This document shows positions 51,201 through 63,134 of a DNA stretch of 64,000 nucleotides, piece by piece. The translations under genes were made by a program, and so were the position numbers. Position 1 is the first letter of the stretch. Every line of letters starts with the position of its first letter. The stretch lies in the NCBI GenBank assembly GCA_037974665.1, contig CM075771.1, forward strand, positions 42,020,425 to 42,084,424, in the 5' to 3' direction. The notes below the pieces were generated by a model. It was given only the letters and a program-made list of their open reading frames with translations. It ran no database searches and had not been told where the DNA came from. This DNA is from Ehretia macrophylla (taxonomy: Eukaryota; Streptophyta; Magnoliopsida; Boraginales; Ehretiaceae).

Positions 51201-51885
51201 CAGCAGATTTGGAACAGCTACCCGAAGTAAATGTGCTTGTTGACGATTCCTTGGAGTGACTACGTGCTTTTGTTTTTTTCCTGAAAGTGGTTGCTATATG
51301 GATGTTGTGTTTGATTGCAAACTATTCATTTTATTGATGTAAATGACCCCGTTGTAATTTGGTCTAATTTTGGGATTGTACTATCTATAACCGGACGAAC
51401 TTCTTATTTGGTTATTTTCTTTCATTATCTTGAATAGTAGCTATCATAGGCAATTAAACCACTAGGTGAAAAATGAACTAAATCAATTCTATCTAATTCC
51501 ACTTAGGTGCTTATTTGTAAACTAAAGAATAATAGGTACTTGCATGATAGGAAATTGATAAATAAACGGGACATAGTTATCATGCTAGACTTATTAACCA
51601 AACGAGACCTTCAAGATAGACTACTAGGCATATCGGTTGATGAGACAAAATAGGAGTCCTTAATGGAATTGGATTAATGATTGGAATAATTGAGGCATTT
51701 AGAAATTAGGTCAAACTAAAAGGTCATAACTACAGCCGTTATGCTGCCGGTTTTCCAGAGAATTTGTGGAGTTTAGGCTAAAACGTTAAGTGTTAAACCC
51801 TCTTGAACGATTAAGTACGTGATATGACTTGAATGTTTAGATCACACCCTAGTCTAACATTCATAGGTCAGGTTGGGGCGTGACA
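48204..51885 (+). mobile_element. A4: LTR of family A
   Basis: 3682 bp, TGTGAGGCCCAACCTC to GGGGCGTGACA. The left half is close to A1 and the right half is close to A3. Left flank AAGTTGT, right flank CTGCC; the right flank is in the same monomer phase as the left flank of A3. It carries the palindrome at 50625-50638, the GGGTCGTAG block near 50757, and the acidic frame at 51197-51259. No coding region of a retroelement. Confidence 0.87.
51197..51259 (+). other. Acidic micro-frame in A4
   Basis: 20 open codons and TGA after GTCATAG|G, so the acceptor-like triplet is TAG here, not CAG. It differs from A1 by TTA/TTG (silent) and ATA/CTA (Ile to Leu). Confidence 0.3.
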
Positions 51886-54722
51886 CTGCCCCCGTCGTAG
51901 AGCTCTCGGAGAGCTTTCCAACGGTATGTTGTGCACCGCGTAACTCCTTACGGATCAAAAGTTATGGGCACCGGAGCGACGGAGACCTGGTCCTAAGCCC
52001 CACGCCCTCGGTTTGCGGGCCCAGTCTCTGCGTGAATCGAAGTTGTCTTGCCCAAGGTACCGTGGGATTCGATAGTAGAAATGTGATGGAATAGGTTGTC
52101 GTCCTTTTCGCTGCTCACAACGTACGATCCGGGACAGAAAAACAACACAAAAGAAGAAAACTGTCCCGAAACTAATGAAATGTTCGATTTTGGGCTTCGA
52201 AAATAGGCGCAACCGAGCGGGCTTGTTGTCCCCATCGTAGAGCTGCCCAAGAGCTTTCCAACAGTATGCTGTGCGACGCGTAACTCCTTACGGATCAAAA
52301 GTTATGGGCAAAGGAGCGACGGAGACCTAGTCCTAATCCCCATGCCCTTGGTTTGTGGGCCCAGCGTTTACGTGAAACGAAGTTGTCTCGCCCAAGGTGC
52401 CGTGGGATTCGATAATAGAAATGTGATGGATTAGGTTGTCGTCCTTTTCAATGCTCACGACGTACTATCCGAGATGACAAAACAGCACAAAAGAAGAAAA
52501 GTGTCCCGAAATTGATGAAAACGTTCGATTTTGGGCTTCAAAAATAGGCACAGCCAAGTGAGTTGCTGCCAACGTCGTAGAGCTCTCAGAGAGCTTTTCA
52601 ACGGTATGCTGTACGTCGCGTAAATCCTTACAGATCAAAAGTTATGGGCACCGGAGCGACGGAGAATTGGTCCTAAGCCCCACGCCTTCGATTTGCGGGC
52701 CCAGCCTCTGTGTGAATCAAAGTTGTCTTGCCCAAGGCACCGTGAGATTTGATAGTAGAAATGTGATGGAATAGGTTGTCGTCCTTTTCGCTGCTCACAA
52801 CGTACGATCCGGGATGGAAAAACAGCGCAAAAGAAGAAAACTGTACTGAAACTAAAAAAAACGTTTGATTTTGGGCTTCGAAAATAGGTGCAACTGAGCG
52901 GGCTTGCTGCCCCCGTCATAGAGCTCTCAGAGAGCTTTCCAACGGTATGTTGTGCGCTGCGTAACTCCATACGGATCAAAAGTTATGGGCACTAGAGGGA
53001 CGGATACATGGTCCTAAGCCCCACGCCCTCGGTTTGCAGGCCCAGCCTCTATGTGAAGCGAAGTTGTCTTGCCCAAGGTGCCATGGGATTCGATAATAGA
53101 AATGTGATGGATTAGGTTGTCGTCCTTTTCGCTGCTCACGACGTACGATCCGGGACGAAAAAATAGCAAAAAAGAAGAAAAGTATCACTAAACTGATGAA
53201 AATGATTGATTTTGGGCTCCGAAAATAGGCGCAGCGGAGCAGGCTTGCTGCTCCCGTCTTAGAGATCCTAGAGAGCTTTCCAACGGTATGCTGTGCAATG
53301 CGTAACTCCTTACGGATCAAAAGTTACGGGCAAAGGAGTGATGGAAACCTAGTCCCAAGCCCCATGCCCTCGATTTGCGGGCCCAGCCTTTACATGAAGC
53401 GAAGTTGTCTTGCCCAAGGTGCAGTGGGATTCGATAATAAAAATGTGATGGATTAGGTTGTTGTCCTTTTCTAGGCTCCCGATGTACGATCCGGGACGAA
53501 AAAATATTGCAAAAGAAGTAAAGTTTCCCGAAACTTGTGAAAACGTTCAATTTTGGGCTTCGAAAACTGGCGCAACGGAGCAGGCTTGCTGCCGCCGTCG
53601 TAGAGCTCTCAGAGAGCTTTCCAACGGTATGCTATACGCCGCGTAAATCCTTACAGATCAAAAGTTATGAACACCAGAGCGACGGAGACCTGGTCCCAAG
53701 CCCCACGCACTCAGTTTGCGGGCGCAGCCTCTACGTGAAGCGAAGTTGTCTTGCCCAAGGTGTCATGGGATTCGATAATAGAAATGTGATGGATTAGGTT
53801 GTCATCCTTTTCTAGACTCACGATGTACGATCCGGGATAAAAAAAACATCGCAAAAGTAGAAAAGTTTCTCGAAATAGATGAGAACGTTCGATTTTGGAC
53901 TCCGAAAATATGAACAGCCGAGCAGGCTTGTTGCCCATGTCGTAGAGCTCTCGGAGAGCTTTCCAACAATATGCTGTGTGTCGCGTAAATCCTTACAGAT
54001 CAAAAGTTATGGGCACCGGAGCGACGGAGACCTGGTCCCAAGCCCCACGCCCTCGGTTTACGAGCCCAGCCTCTACGTGAAACAAAGTTTTCTTGCCGAA
54101 AATGTCATGGATTCGGTAATAGAAATGTGATTGAGTAGGTTGTCGTCCTTTTCGCGGCTGACGACGTATGATCCGGGATGAAAAAATAGCACAAAAGAAG
54201 AAAAGTGCCCCGAAACAGATGAAAACGTTTGATTTTGGGCTCCAAAAACTAGCACAGTCGAGCAGGCTTGTTGCCCCTGTCGTAGAGCTCTCGAAGAGCT
54301 TTCCAACGATATGTTGTGCACCGCGTAAATACTTAAGGATCAAAAGTTATTTGCACCGGAGCGATAGAGACCCGTTCTCAAGGCCCACGCCCCCGGTTTG
54401 CGGGCTCAGCCTCTACGTGAAGCGAAGTTGTCTTGCCCAAGGTGCAGTGGGATTCGATAATAAAAATGTGATAGATTAGGTTGTCGTCCTTTTCGCGGCT
54501 CACGACGTACGATCTAGGACTAAAAAACATCGCAAAAGTAGAAAAGTTTCCCGAAACAGATGAAAAAGTTCGATTTTGGGGTCCGAAAATATGCGCAGCC
54601 GAGCGGGCTTGCTACCCCCGTCGTAGAACTCTCGGAGAGTTTCCAACGGTATGCTGTGCGGTGCGTAAATCCTAACGGATCAAAACTTCTGGGCACCGAA
54701 GCGACGGAGACCTGGTCCCAAG
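51886..54722. repeat. 341-bp satellite, array 5
   Basis: About 8.3 monomers, type I, same orientation. The first monomers share private variants with the end of array 3. The last bases CCAAG (54718-54722) are duplicated after C2. Confidence 0.95.
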
Positions 54723-56640
54723 TGTGATAACCCGAACCCGGCATGCATTTAATGTCATTTAATTGCATTTAACTAAGTGACATCTTAAATGTTGGCATTG
54801 AATTTGTGTTTATTTTTTTTGTTAAACATTTATTTGTAGTTTTACTTTCATATTTCTTTTAGAAGTAACTAGAATAATACCTGAGCTAATCATATTAACG
54901 GAATATCAACTACTTTTCATATTTGTGTCAATCGGTTTTATTTTTCTTGCACTTAAATGCTCGAATTTCAATTAACTGAAAAGTAGCTTCGAGTCGGAGT
55001 AAATTTTAAACTATGATGCTTTTCAAAAATGATATATTTCTTAAATTCTTTGAGATTTAATTGTTAATCTTTTATTGTCGCAAAGTGCATAGCAGATCGA
55101 GAGAGATAGTTAGAAAATAATTTCGAGTCCTCAGCAAATAGTGAAAACTCGTGTTTAGTGTTTTAATTTTAGTAGTTTAGTTGTTATTAACTTGAATTTG
55201 ATTTATGTTAGTTATTTTATCCTTAAAATGCCTAAAAATGAGCTTATTTGACCAATTTTAAGTAGGTTGACCAAAGCATTGACCAGTTGACTTCTTTGTC
55301 ATCTTTTATTAAGCAAACAACAAAGAAAAAAAACAAAACAAAGCTGGAAAAACAGAGAAGCTAGGGCCGAAAATAGAAGGAGAAAGAAAAAAAGAAATTT
55401 CAACATCCAATCTTCGATTCTTCGCGAGGGCTTGCACGGGGTGGTTTCCGAGGCGTTCTACGAGGTTTTCCTAGCGTCTAGGAGCGTCTAAGGTGAGGGT
55501 TTCATGTTTATTTGCGCATTTGAACGTTTTATGTGTTAACTTTAAATTTTGAGTTTTATCCATATGTTGTTATTTTAATCGTTTTGAGGCTTAAAGAATA
55601 TTCTCTAGCAATCGTAGAACATGTATTTATAGCTTTATAACATTTTCTACGGTTGAATATTGAAATTGAAATATAATTTGTTAGTTGAATAGTAAAACAT
55701 GAATAGTAAACCCTTGAAATGATAAAGTTGCGCTGTTATGCTGTCTGTTGATGTAGAAATGTGCTAGGTATGCTAGAATGCCTAAATGTGTGGTTTAATT
55801 GGAATGTGTAATGGAAAAACGGAGACAAATGGCTTAGTGAAAGTCAGGGTCATTTAGGTCGAGTTTGACATTTTCTCGTTTTTCGTGTTGGCATTGTTTC
55901 GGGAGGCCATGGAAGCACTTTTGGTGCGATTATGGCGTTGGTTGGGTGTTTGGTTGGTATAGTTGTAGTTCAAACGAGCAAAGGGGAAAATCGGGACTTT
56001 GCGCGAATTCTAGGGTAAAGTAGGGTTTCGGGGTCCTTAGACGTGCCTTATGGTGACCTAGGAGGGTTGGCGAAGTCGGTTTCCAGAACTCGTGGCTCAT
56101 TTGGAAATGGTAGTGTTTTGATAGTTGGGGCCGATTTGTGATTTTGCTTGTTATCTTGATATTATGCCTATAGAATGCTTAGGGTTACTTGATATACTTG
56201 TTTAATTGGTGTTATTGCTGCTTATTGTTTCTTGTTGTGCTTGAAAAGTTAGTTGAATGCTAGTATTGATTGTGATTGCTTGTTATCTCGTTTGTTGTCA
56301 CTAGTTGGTATTGTTGTGCTATCGCTCGTTTATTGCCTTGTATCGAGTCTTGCATTGCATAATGTCTCGCGCGTGAGTGATGGGCCTCTCTGGGTAGCCT
56401 CGGGTTGCCAGTGTTGGTAGCTCTAGCTCCGCTGCTATTCCCTCTTCTCGCTTGGGTTGCCTCCTAGGGAGATTTGGGTCGTAGAATTGATGGATACTTC
56501 CGGGGTATTCCAAACTGGTGTTATAAGGTGGTTGCGCGCTTATTGTCATCGTTGTCAACATCAAGCTCGAGATTGATGTATCGCTCGTGAAATGGTATAT
56601 TGCTCGTAAGAGTGAACCATAGCCTTCAGAGTGTAGTATA

Positions 56641-59136
56641 TGTCACGCCCCGACCCAACCCCCAAGCTAAAGGTTAAGTCCGGACCCGACACACGGACAG
56701 AGTCTCCCCTGTACCGTGGACATTCTAAAAACCTATAAACACTTAAACAAAGTCCCAACAATACAATACAAGCTTTTCTTAAATAAACAACAAAGTTCTA
56801 AGGCCATCCGAGCCTTATGGTACACAATAGTTCCAAAACACACAAGCATGCGAGAACTTATTATCAACATAGTTTTATAATCATGACATTCTAGGAAATC
56901 AATTAAACATAATTGAAAGACCAAACATTTCTACTTTAAATCATTCACTCCCAAGCAACCAAAGCGAATAGAAGTAGATCATAAGTTATTACAGCTCATA
57001 GGCTTTCAAAGCTACAACACAACCAACTAGTCTTCAACTTATATAACAAGCATATACATAGCCCTTGGGCTACAAAATAGTACATAAAGTAATCAGATGA
57101 ATCTTCCACATAGCAGCAATTCATTAACCACCTCAAGATATCAGGCACAGCAACTAAGGTAAAGGCTCAATCTGAACTTCTTCTTCCTCAACTAAATCAA
57201 CAAGCTGGGGATCACCCTCAGCGTCTCCTGAAATAGATATCGAGGTATGAGCAACCACTGTTGCCCAGTGAGGGATATAGTCCCGGGGCGTGCAATGCAA
57301 CAGATAATACAATTACACAACAATAACACTTAAACAATTAAAGAAACAACGATAACTTAAATAACCACACATTTAAAAGGATACGTTTCAACAATCCCCT
57401 ATACACCAATCTTCACTGGTCTTCAATCACGATCCACGAGCCACGAGCACGATCACGATAAGCCAGCATAACCCCAATCACTCCAGTGGGTGTACTCCGG
57501 ATGTACCCCGATAATCCTACGACCCAACATCCCCTGGCAATCTCCGGACCAGGCGAATGAGGGAATAGGGCACGGAGTTTGAATATCCACCGGCAAGCCC
57601 TCTGCCGCCCAGCCGATATTCAACACATCCGCCCCTGACACTATGGTTGCGCAACCACTATGCAATGCACTTAACGATGGCAAGTTAATAGCAATAATAT
57701 AAGCATTAACACATATGAGGATCAACAAAGTAGGTTGACCTCGTTGCAATTAGGATAGAAGCAAATATAGAAGCTAATAAGCAGTTTACAAATGAACATA
57801 TACCAAATAAGCAAAGAATCATACCAAAAGCTCCAAATCAATTTAAGATCACATATAAACACTCAAGAAGTCCTGACATGGGTTTAGAAGTGTGAGACAA
57901 CTTAAATTGCACCTAAACCCCTTTGTTTTTCAAACTATTTCTCTTCCAAACCAAAGTTAATGATTTCATTTTCAAAGGAAACTCTCCCAACCTTCTAACT
58001 AACCCTCAAGGTACCCTCTCAACCCTCTAACTCATTCAAATGCTCGCGTTTACCACGAAAGCCCCAAATTTCCTCTTATGGCTTTAAACTACGCGTACAT
58101 TGTCCGGGCTTCAAACAAGGGATATCAAGGCATCTATAGCACCTAGGTAGCCTAAGGATACTAGAATTGAAGCCTGAATCCACCCGGATTCGCATTAACC
58201 CCAAAAGCCCCAAATTAAAGTCGGCTATTTTCCATTTTTAGGCAATTTAAGGGAAATGCAAGTGCACGGGGCTATTAGGCTATCTTCACTAACACCTAAG
58301 GCATCTATTAGAAGCATTAAATCAAGCTAATTCGAGCAATTACACAAAACCCTAGAAAAAACGTCACTATTCACCCTAAAAATCAAACTAACGATTCTAA
58401 CCGTTTAAAAAGCGAAACAACGGCTCAAATGTGTTCTCTAGCATTCATATAGATGGTATATTAGCATAGATAACAATTACAATGGCATTTAATCATATTT
58501 TCAACAAATCAAGAAATGAGCAACTATTTAAAAATGCAAAAACAAGCCGTGAAATCCCTCACCACTACGCGTAGGAGCACCTAGGGACCTTGCAAACACC
58601 CTACACTAGTTGCTCAAGGCTTGGAGAGGCTTGGATTGGAGGCTTGGTGAGCAAAATCTCTTCATTTTTCTCCCTTGGAGCTGTCGGGTTCCTGCTTCTA
58701 TTTTTCAGCTTTTTTTTTTTTTTTTCTTTTGCATTTTATGAGCTTAAGTGTTATAATAAAGGGGTTAAGTTATGGTGGGGTCATTTGGGTGCTTAAATGA
58801 TCTAATAAAATGTGCGTAGTAAGCTTTAAAACGAGCTTAGATAGTAAAATATATGCTAGCTAATTAAATCTATAAAGTTATTATGTAACACTATTCATTC
58901 AACTACAAAAATCATTTTCTAAACGAGCTCTCCTAACGCCTTTAGCTCAAATGCACATTTTTCCCACTACTTTTACAATTAATATGATTTAACAAAAATG
59001 TTAATTAACTAATAGAAGGCAGTTTAAAAACGGAGTGAATAGTAGTCACAAAAGTCAGTTAATAAGGCATAGAAGTAAATGCGCAAACAAGGGATGCAAC
59101 AGTAATTAAATGCATGGCTAAAACCCGGGCGTCACA
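56641..59136 (-). repeat. B1 LTR, 3' copy in element orientation
   Basis: 2496 bp, plus strand TGTCACGCCCCGACCC to CCCGGGCGTCACA. On the minus strand it holds the palindrome TGGTTGCGCAACCA (57644-57657), then TTGGGTCGTAGGATTATCGG at ~57510-57529, then the acidic frame (57154-57228). A long T run at about 58711-58727 (plus strand) varies between the two copies. Confidence 0.92.
57154..57228 (-). other. Acidic micro-frame after CAG|G in B1 LTR (3' copy)
   Basis: After CTATTTCAG|G comes an open frame of 24 codons ending in TAG, with GDAEGDPQLVDL and VEEEEVQIEPLP. It is strongly acidic. In the other LTR (61153-61227) it stays open with one E to K change. It sits downstream of CCTCACTGGG, like the frames in A and D. 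Confidence 0.3.
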
Positions 59137-60312
59137 TCCTCTCCCCCTTAAACTAATTGCGTCCACGCAATTCTTACATGATTCGGTGAATAACTCTGGA
59201 TACCGTTCCCGCATTTGATCATCTCTTTCCCATGTCGCATCCTCTACTCCGTGATGATCCCACAGAACTTTAACCATCGAAATGCTTTTAGTCCTCAGGT
59301 CCTGAACTTTCTGATCAACAATTCGAAGAGGTTTCTCTGTGTAGGTCAAAGTTTCACTGATCTCTAGTGGTTCCGGCTCAAGTATGTGAGAGGGATCTGG
59401 CTGATACTTCCGAAGCATGGAAACATGAAATACGTCATGAATTCTGCCCAGACTGGGAGGTAAAGCTAGACGGTAGGCCAAATCACCAACAGTTTCAGTT
59501 ATCTCAAATGGTCCCACATATCGAGGACTGAGTTTACCTCCTTTACCATGCCGAATCAAACCCTTGCGAGGAGAAATTTTCAGGAATACCCGGTCCCCCA
59601 CAGCAAATTTCAGATCACGACGTCGTCTATCTGCATAACTCTTTTGCCGGCTTTGTCCTGTAAGCATTCTTTTTCTGATAAGCTTCACATGATCAATCAT
59701 TTTGTTCATTTCAGGTAAGAGAGTAGGGTCGATAGTCTTCATCTCACCAACATCATCCCAGTAGAGAGGAGACCGGCATTTACGCCCATAAAGTGCCTCA
59801 TAAGGTGCCATACCAATAGTAGCTTGATAACTATTGTTGTAGGCGAACTCTGCTAGTGGCAAATACTTCTCCCAACTCTTACCGAAGTCTAGAATGCAAG
59901 CCCGCAACATATCCTCGAGGATTAAGATAGTTCTCTCGGATTGACCATCTGTCTGAGGATAATAGGCTATACTGAAATTCAAATTCGTGCCCAAAGCTTT
60001 CTGAATTTTCTGCCAGAACTGAGATGTGAATCTGGGATCTCTATCTGACACGATACTCTTTGGAATTCCATGTAGTCGGACAACATTCTCAATATACAAC
60101 TCTACCAGTTTATCAAGAGAATCAGACTTCTTTTTAGCAATAAAATGAGAAGTCTTGGTCAGTCTATCCACAATAACCCAGACTGAGTCATTACCCCTCG
60201 AAGACCTCGATAAATCTGATACGAAATCCATAGTAATATGATCCCATTTCCAAACAGGAATAGCCAAAGGTTGCAACAACCCTGCAGGTCTCTGATGTTC
60301 TGCTTTAACTTT
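59059..60312 (-). pseudogene. B1 integrase core and chromodomain
   Basis: The frame enters at [16 protein letters not shown], just after the position of the integrase zinc-binding domain, which is absent. The catalytic core is intact: Asp in ITMDFV, Asp in IVSDRDPRF and Glu in GQSERTI. The SPRKGLIRHGKGGKLSPR and GPFEI blocks follow, then a chromodomain-like end (RIVDQKVQDLRTKSISMVKV, WDHHGVEDATWE). The frame reads through the polypurine tract and ends 78 nt inside the LTR. Upstream it is open without a break into unrelated sequence, with an ATG at 60561, giving a chimeric 500-codon frame. About 60% identical by eye to D1 in the shared part, so a different Tekay-like family. Confidence 0.88.
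59137..59155 (-). other. B1 polypurine tract
   Basis: Minus strand TTTAAGGGGGAGAGGA directly before the LTR start TGTGACGCCCGGG. Confidence 0.8.
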
Positions 60313-60324
60313 CTGATACCACTT
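60313..60324 (-). other. Second primer-site-like sequence in B1
   Basis: Minus strand AAGTGGTATCAG, immediately after a sequence ending TATCACA. It is the first part of the tRNA-Met primer site and is fused directly to integrase codons. It marks the deletion or template-switch junction. Confidence 0.65.
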
Positions 60325-60560
60325 TGTGATACACCCAGGCAAGGCGAATACCCTGGCCACTTTGGGACCCAAGGCAGAGGCACACCCGCGATGCACACTA
60401 CAGAGATATTGTCCTCTTTGGGTTACCATATTGGGCCCCTCAAGGTTTTGTTCCTTCGAGAATCTCTTCTCAAAAGACGTCTCTACGAATACGAGGCCAC
60501 TTAGACACTTATATTCAGCAATACCACTTCCTAATCTTCCGATGAGGGATAGTTTGCACA
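60325..60560 (-). repeat. TRIM-like 236-bp LTR inside B1
   Basis: Minus strand TGTGCAAACTATCCCTCATC ... GTGTATCACA. It has a TATA-like AATATAAG about 24 nt after ATCCCTCATCG, starts with TG and ends with CA. A polypurine tract (60561-60578) lies before it and a primer site after it. That is the layout of the 3' or 5' LTR of a terminal-repeat retrotransposon in miniature. Only one copy is in the window, so the LTR identity is inferred. Confidence 0.55.
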
Positions 60561-60578
60561 TATCCGCCCCCCCTTAGG
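60561..60578 (-). other. TRIM-like polypurine tract
   Basis: Minus strand CCTAAGGGGGGGCGGATA, right before TGTGCAAACT. About 45 bp separate it from the B1 primer site, leaving a very short TRIM internal region. Confidence 0.5.
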
Positions 60579-60621
60579 AGGACCCCGCGCCCTCGCGGGT
60601 CAACGGGTCAACGGAAGACAG

Positions 60622-60633
60622 GCTCTGATACCA
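60622..60633 (-). other. B1 primer-binding site (initiator tRNA-Met)
   Basis: Minus strand TGGTATCAGAGC, six bases from the LTR end GGGCGTGACA, the same spacing as in D1. Sequence after it differs completely from D1. Confidence 0.88.
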
Positions 60634-60639
60634 CTTAAA

Positions 60640-63134
60640 TGTCACGCCCCGACCCAACCCCCAAGCTAAAGGTTAAGTCCGGACCCGACACACGGACAGA
60701 GTCTCCCATGTACTGTGGACATTCTAAAAACCTGTAAACACTTAAACAAAGTCCCAACAATACAATACAAGCTTTTCTTAAATAAACAACAAAGTTCTAA
60801 GGCCATCCGAGCCTTATGGTACACAATAGTTCCAAAACACACAAGCATGCGAGAACTTATTATCAACATAGTTTTATAATCATGACATTCTAGGAAATCA
60901 ATTAAACATAATTGAAAGACCAAACATTTCTACTTTAAATCATTCACTCCCAAGCAACCAAAGCGAATAGAAGTAGATCATAAGTTATTACAGCTTATAG
61001 GCTTTCAAAGCTACAACACAACCAACTAGTCTTCAACTTATATAACAAGCATATACATAGCCCTTGGGCTACAAAATAGTACATAAAGTAATCAGATGAA
61101 TCTTCCACATAGCAGCAATTCATTAACCACCTCAAGATATCAGGCACAGCAACTAAGGTAAAGGCTCAATCTGAACTTCTTCTTCCTCAACTAAATCAAC
61201 AAGCTGGGGATCACCCTTAGCGTCTCCTGAAATAGATATCGAGGTATGAGCAACCACTGTTGCCCAGTGAGGGATATAGTCCCGGGGCGTGCAATGCAAC
61301 AGATAATACAATTACACAACAATAACACTTAAACAATTAAAGAAACAACGATAACTTAAATAACCACACATTTAAAAGGATACGTTTCAACAATCCCTTA
61401 TACATCAATCTTCATTGGTCTTCAATCACGATCCACGAGCCACGAGCACGATCACGATAAGCCGGCATAACCCCAATCACTCCAGTGGGTGTACTCCGGA
61501 TGTACCCCGATAATCCTATGACCCAACATCCCCTGGCAATCTCCGGACCAGGCGAATGAGGGAATAGGGCACGGAGTTTGAATATCCACAGGCAAGCCCT
61601 CTGCCGCCCAGCCGATATTCAACACATCCGCCCCTGACACTATGGTTGCGCAACCACTATGCAATGCACTTAACGATGGCAAGTTAATAGCAATAATATA
61701 AGCATTAACACATATGAGGATCAACAAAGTAGGTTGACCTCGTTGCAATTAGGATAGAAGCAAATATAGAAGCTAATAAGCAGTTTACAAATGAACATAT
61801 ACCAAATAAGCATAGAATCATACCAAAAGCTCCAAATCAATTTAAGATCACATATAAACACTCAAGAAGTCCTGACATGGGTTTAGAAGTGTGAGACAAC
61901 TTAAATTGCACCTAAACCCCTTTGTTTTTCGAACTATTTCTCTTCCAAACCAAAGTTAATGATTTCATTTTCAAAAGAAACTCTCCCAACCTTCTAACTA
62001 ACCCTCAAGGTACCCTCTCAACCCTCTAACTCATTCAAATGCTCGCGTTTACCACGAAAGCCCCAAATTTCCTCTTATGGCTTTAAACTACACGTACATT
62101 GTCCGGGCTTCAAACAAGGGATATCAAGGCATCTATAGCACCTAGGTAGCCTAAGGATACTAGAATTGAAGCCCGAATCCACCCGGATTCGCATTAACCC
62201 CAAAAGCCCCAAATTAAAGTCGGCTATTTTCCATTTTTAGGCAATTTAAGGGCAATGCAAGTGCACGGGGCTATTAGGCTATCTTCACTAACACCTAAGG
62301 CATCTATTAGAAGCATTAAATCAAGCTAATTCGAGCAATTACACAAAACCCTAGAAAAAACGTCACTATTCACCCTAAAAATCAAACTAACGATTCTAAC
62401 CGTTTAAAAAGCGAAACAACGGCTCAAATGTGTTCTCTAGCATTCATATAGATGGTATATTAGCATATATAACAATTACAATGGCATTTAATCATATTTT
62501 CAACAAATCAAGAAATGAGCAACTATTTAAAAATGCAAAAACAAGCCGTGAAATCCCTCACCACTACGCGTAGGAGCACCTAGGGACCTTGCAAACACCC
62601 TACACTAGTTGCTCAAGGCTTGGAGAGGCTTGGATTGGAGGCTTGGTGAGCAAAATCTCTTCCTTTTTCTCCCTTGGAGCTGTCGGGTTCCTGCTTCTGT
62701 TTTTCAGCTTTTTATTTTTTTTTTCTTTTGCATTTTATGAGCTTAAGTGTTATAATAAAGGGGTTAAGTTGAGGTGGGGTCATTTGGGTGCTTAAGTGGT
62801 CTAATATAATGCGCGTAGTAAGCTTTAAAACGAGCTTAGATAGTAAAATATATGCTAGCTAATTAAATCTATAAAGTTATTACGTAACACTATTCATTCA
62901 ACTACAAAATCATTTTCTAAACGAGCTCTCCTAACGCCGTTAGCTCAAATGAACATTTTTCCCACTACTTTTACAATTAATATGATTTAATAAAAATGTT
63001 AATTAACTAATAGAAGGCAGTTTAAAAACGGAGTGAATAGTAGTCACAAAAGTCAGTTAATAAGGCATAGAAGTAAATGCGCAAACAAGGGATGCAACAG
63101 TAATTAAATGCATGGCTAAAACCCGGGCGTCACA
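60640..63134 (-). repeat. B1 LTR, 5' copy in element orientation
   Basis: 2495 bp, collinear with 56641-59136 at an offset of 3999 bp. Palindrome at 61643-61656; acidic frame at 61153-61227. Confidence 0.92.
61153..61227 (-). other. Acidic micro-frame after CAG|G in B1 LTR (5' copy)
   Basis: Same length and stop as 57154-57228. The one coding change seen is Glu to Lys at codon 4 (GCT GAG to GCT AAG). Confidence 0.3.

Larger units (their letters stand above)
56641..63134 (-). mobile_element. B1: internally deleted chromovirus, chimeric
   Basis: 6494 bp, flanked by GTATA at 56636-56640 and 63135-63139. The two LTRs are 2496 and 2495 bp and differ at about 30-35 positions by eye (~1.3%), the youngest insertion here. 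The internal region is only 1503 bp. On the minus strand it holds a tRNA-Met primer site, a TRIM-like polypurine tract and 236-bp LTR-like segment, a second primer-site-like sequence, then integrase core and chromodomain, polypurine tract and LTR. Gag, protease, RT, RNase H and the integrase zinc-binding domain are missing. It could have moved only with help from another element, or it was deleted after insertion. Confidence 0.9.

Noticed and set aside
37359-51885. A3-array 4-A4 as a bona fide retrotransposon carrying satellite cargo
   Set aside because: No primer-binding site or polypurine tract adjoins the LTRs, and the LTR left halves differ too much for one insertion. Kept as a recombination structure instead.
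57453-57749. 98-codon open frame in the B1 LTR (also 61452-61748) and 68-codon frames at 58590 and 62589
   Set aside because: Present twice only because the LTR is duplicated. No domain is seen. The first overlaps the palindrome/GGGTCGTAG module, which explains its conservation better than coding.
60500-60560. A plant snRNA-type promoter (ATCCCTCATCG, then AATATAAG 24 nt on)
   Set aside because: The spacing is striking, but the motif lies inside the TRIM-like segment, where such CCCWCATCG and TATA combinations are usual LTR promoter parts. No snRNA-like sequence follows.
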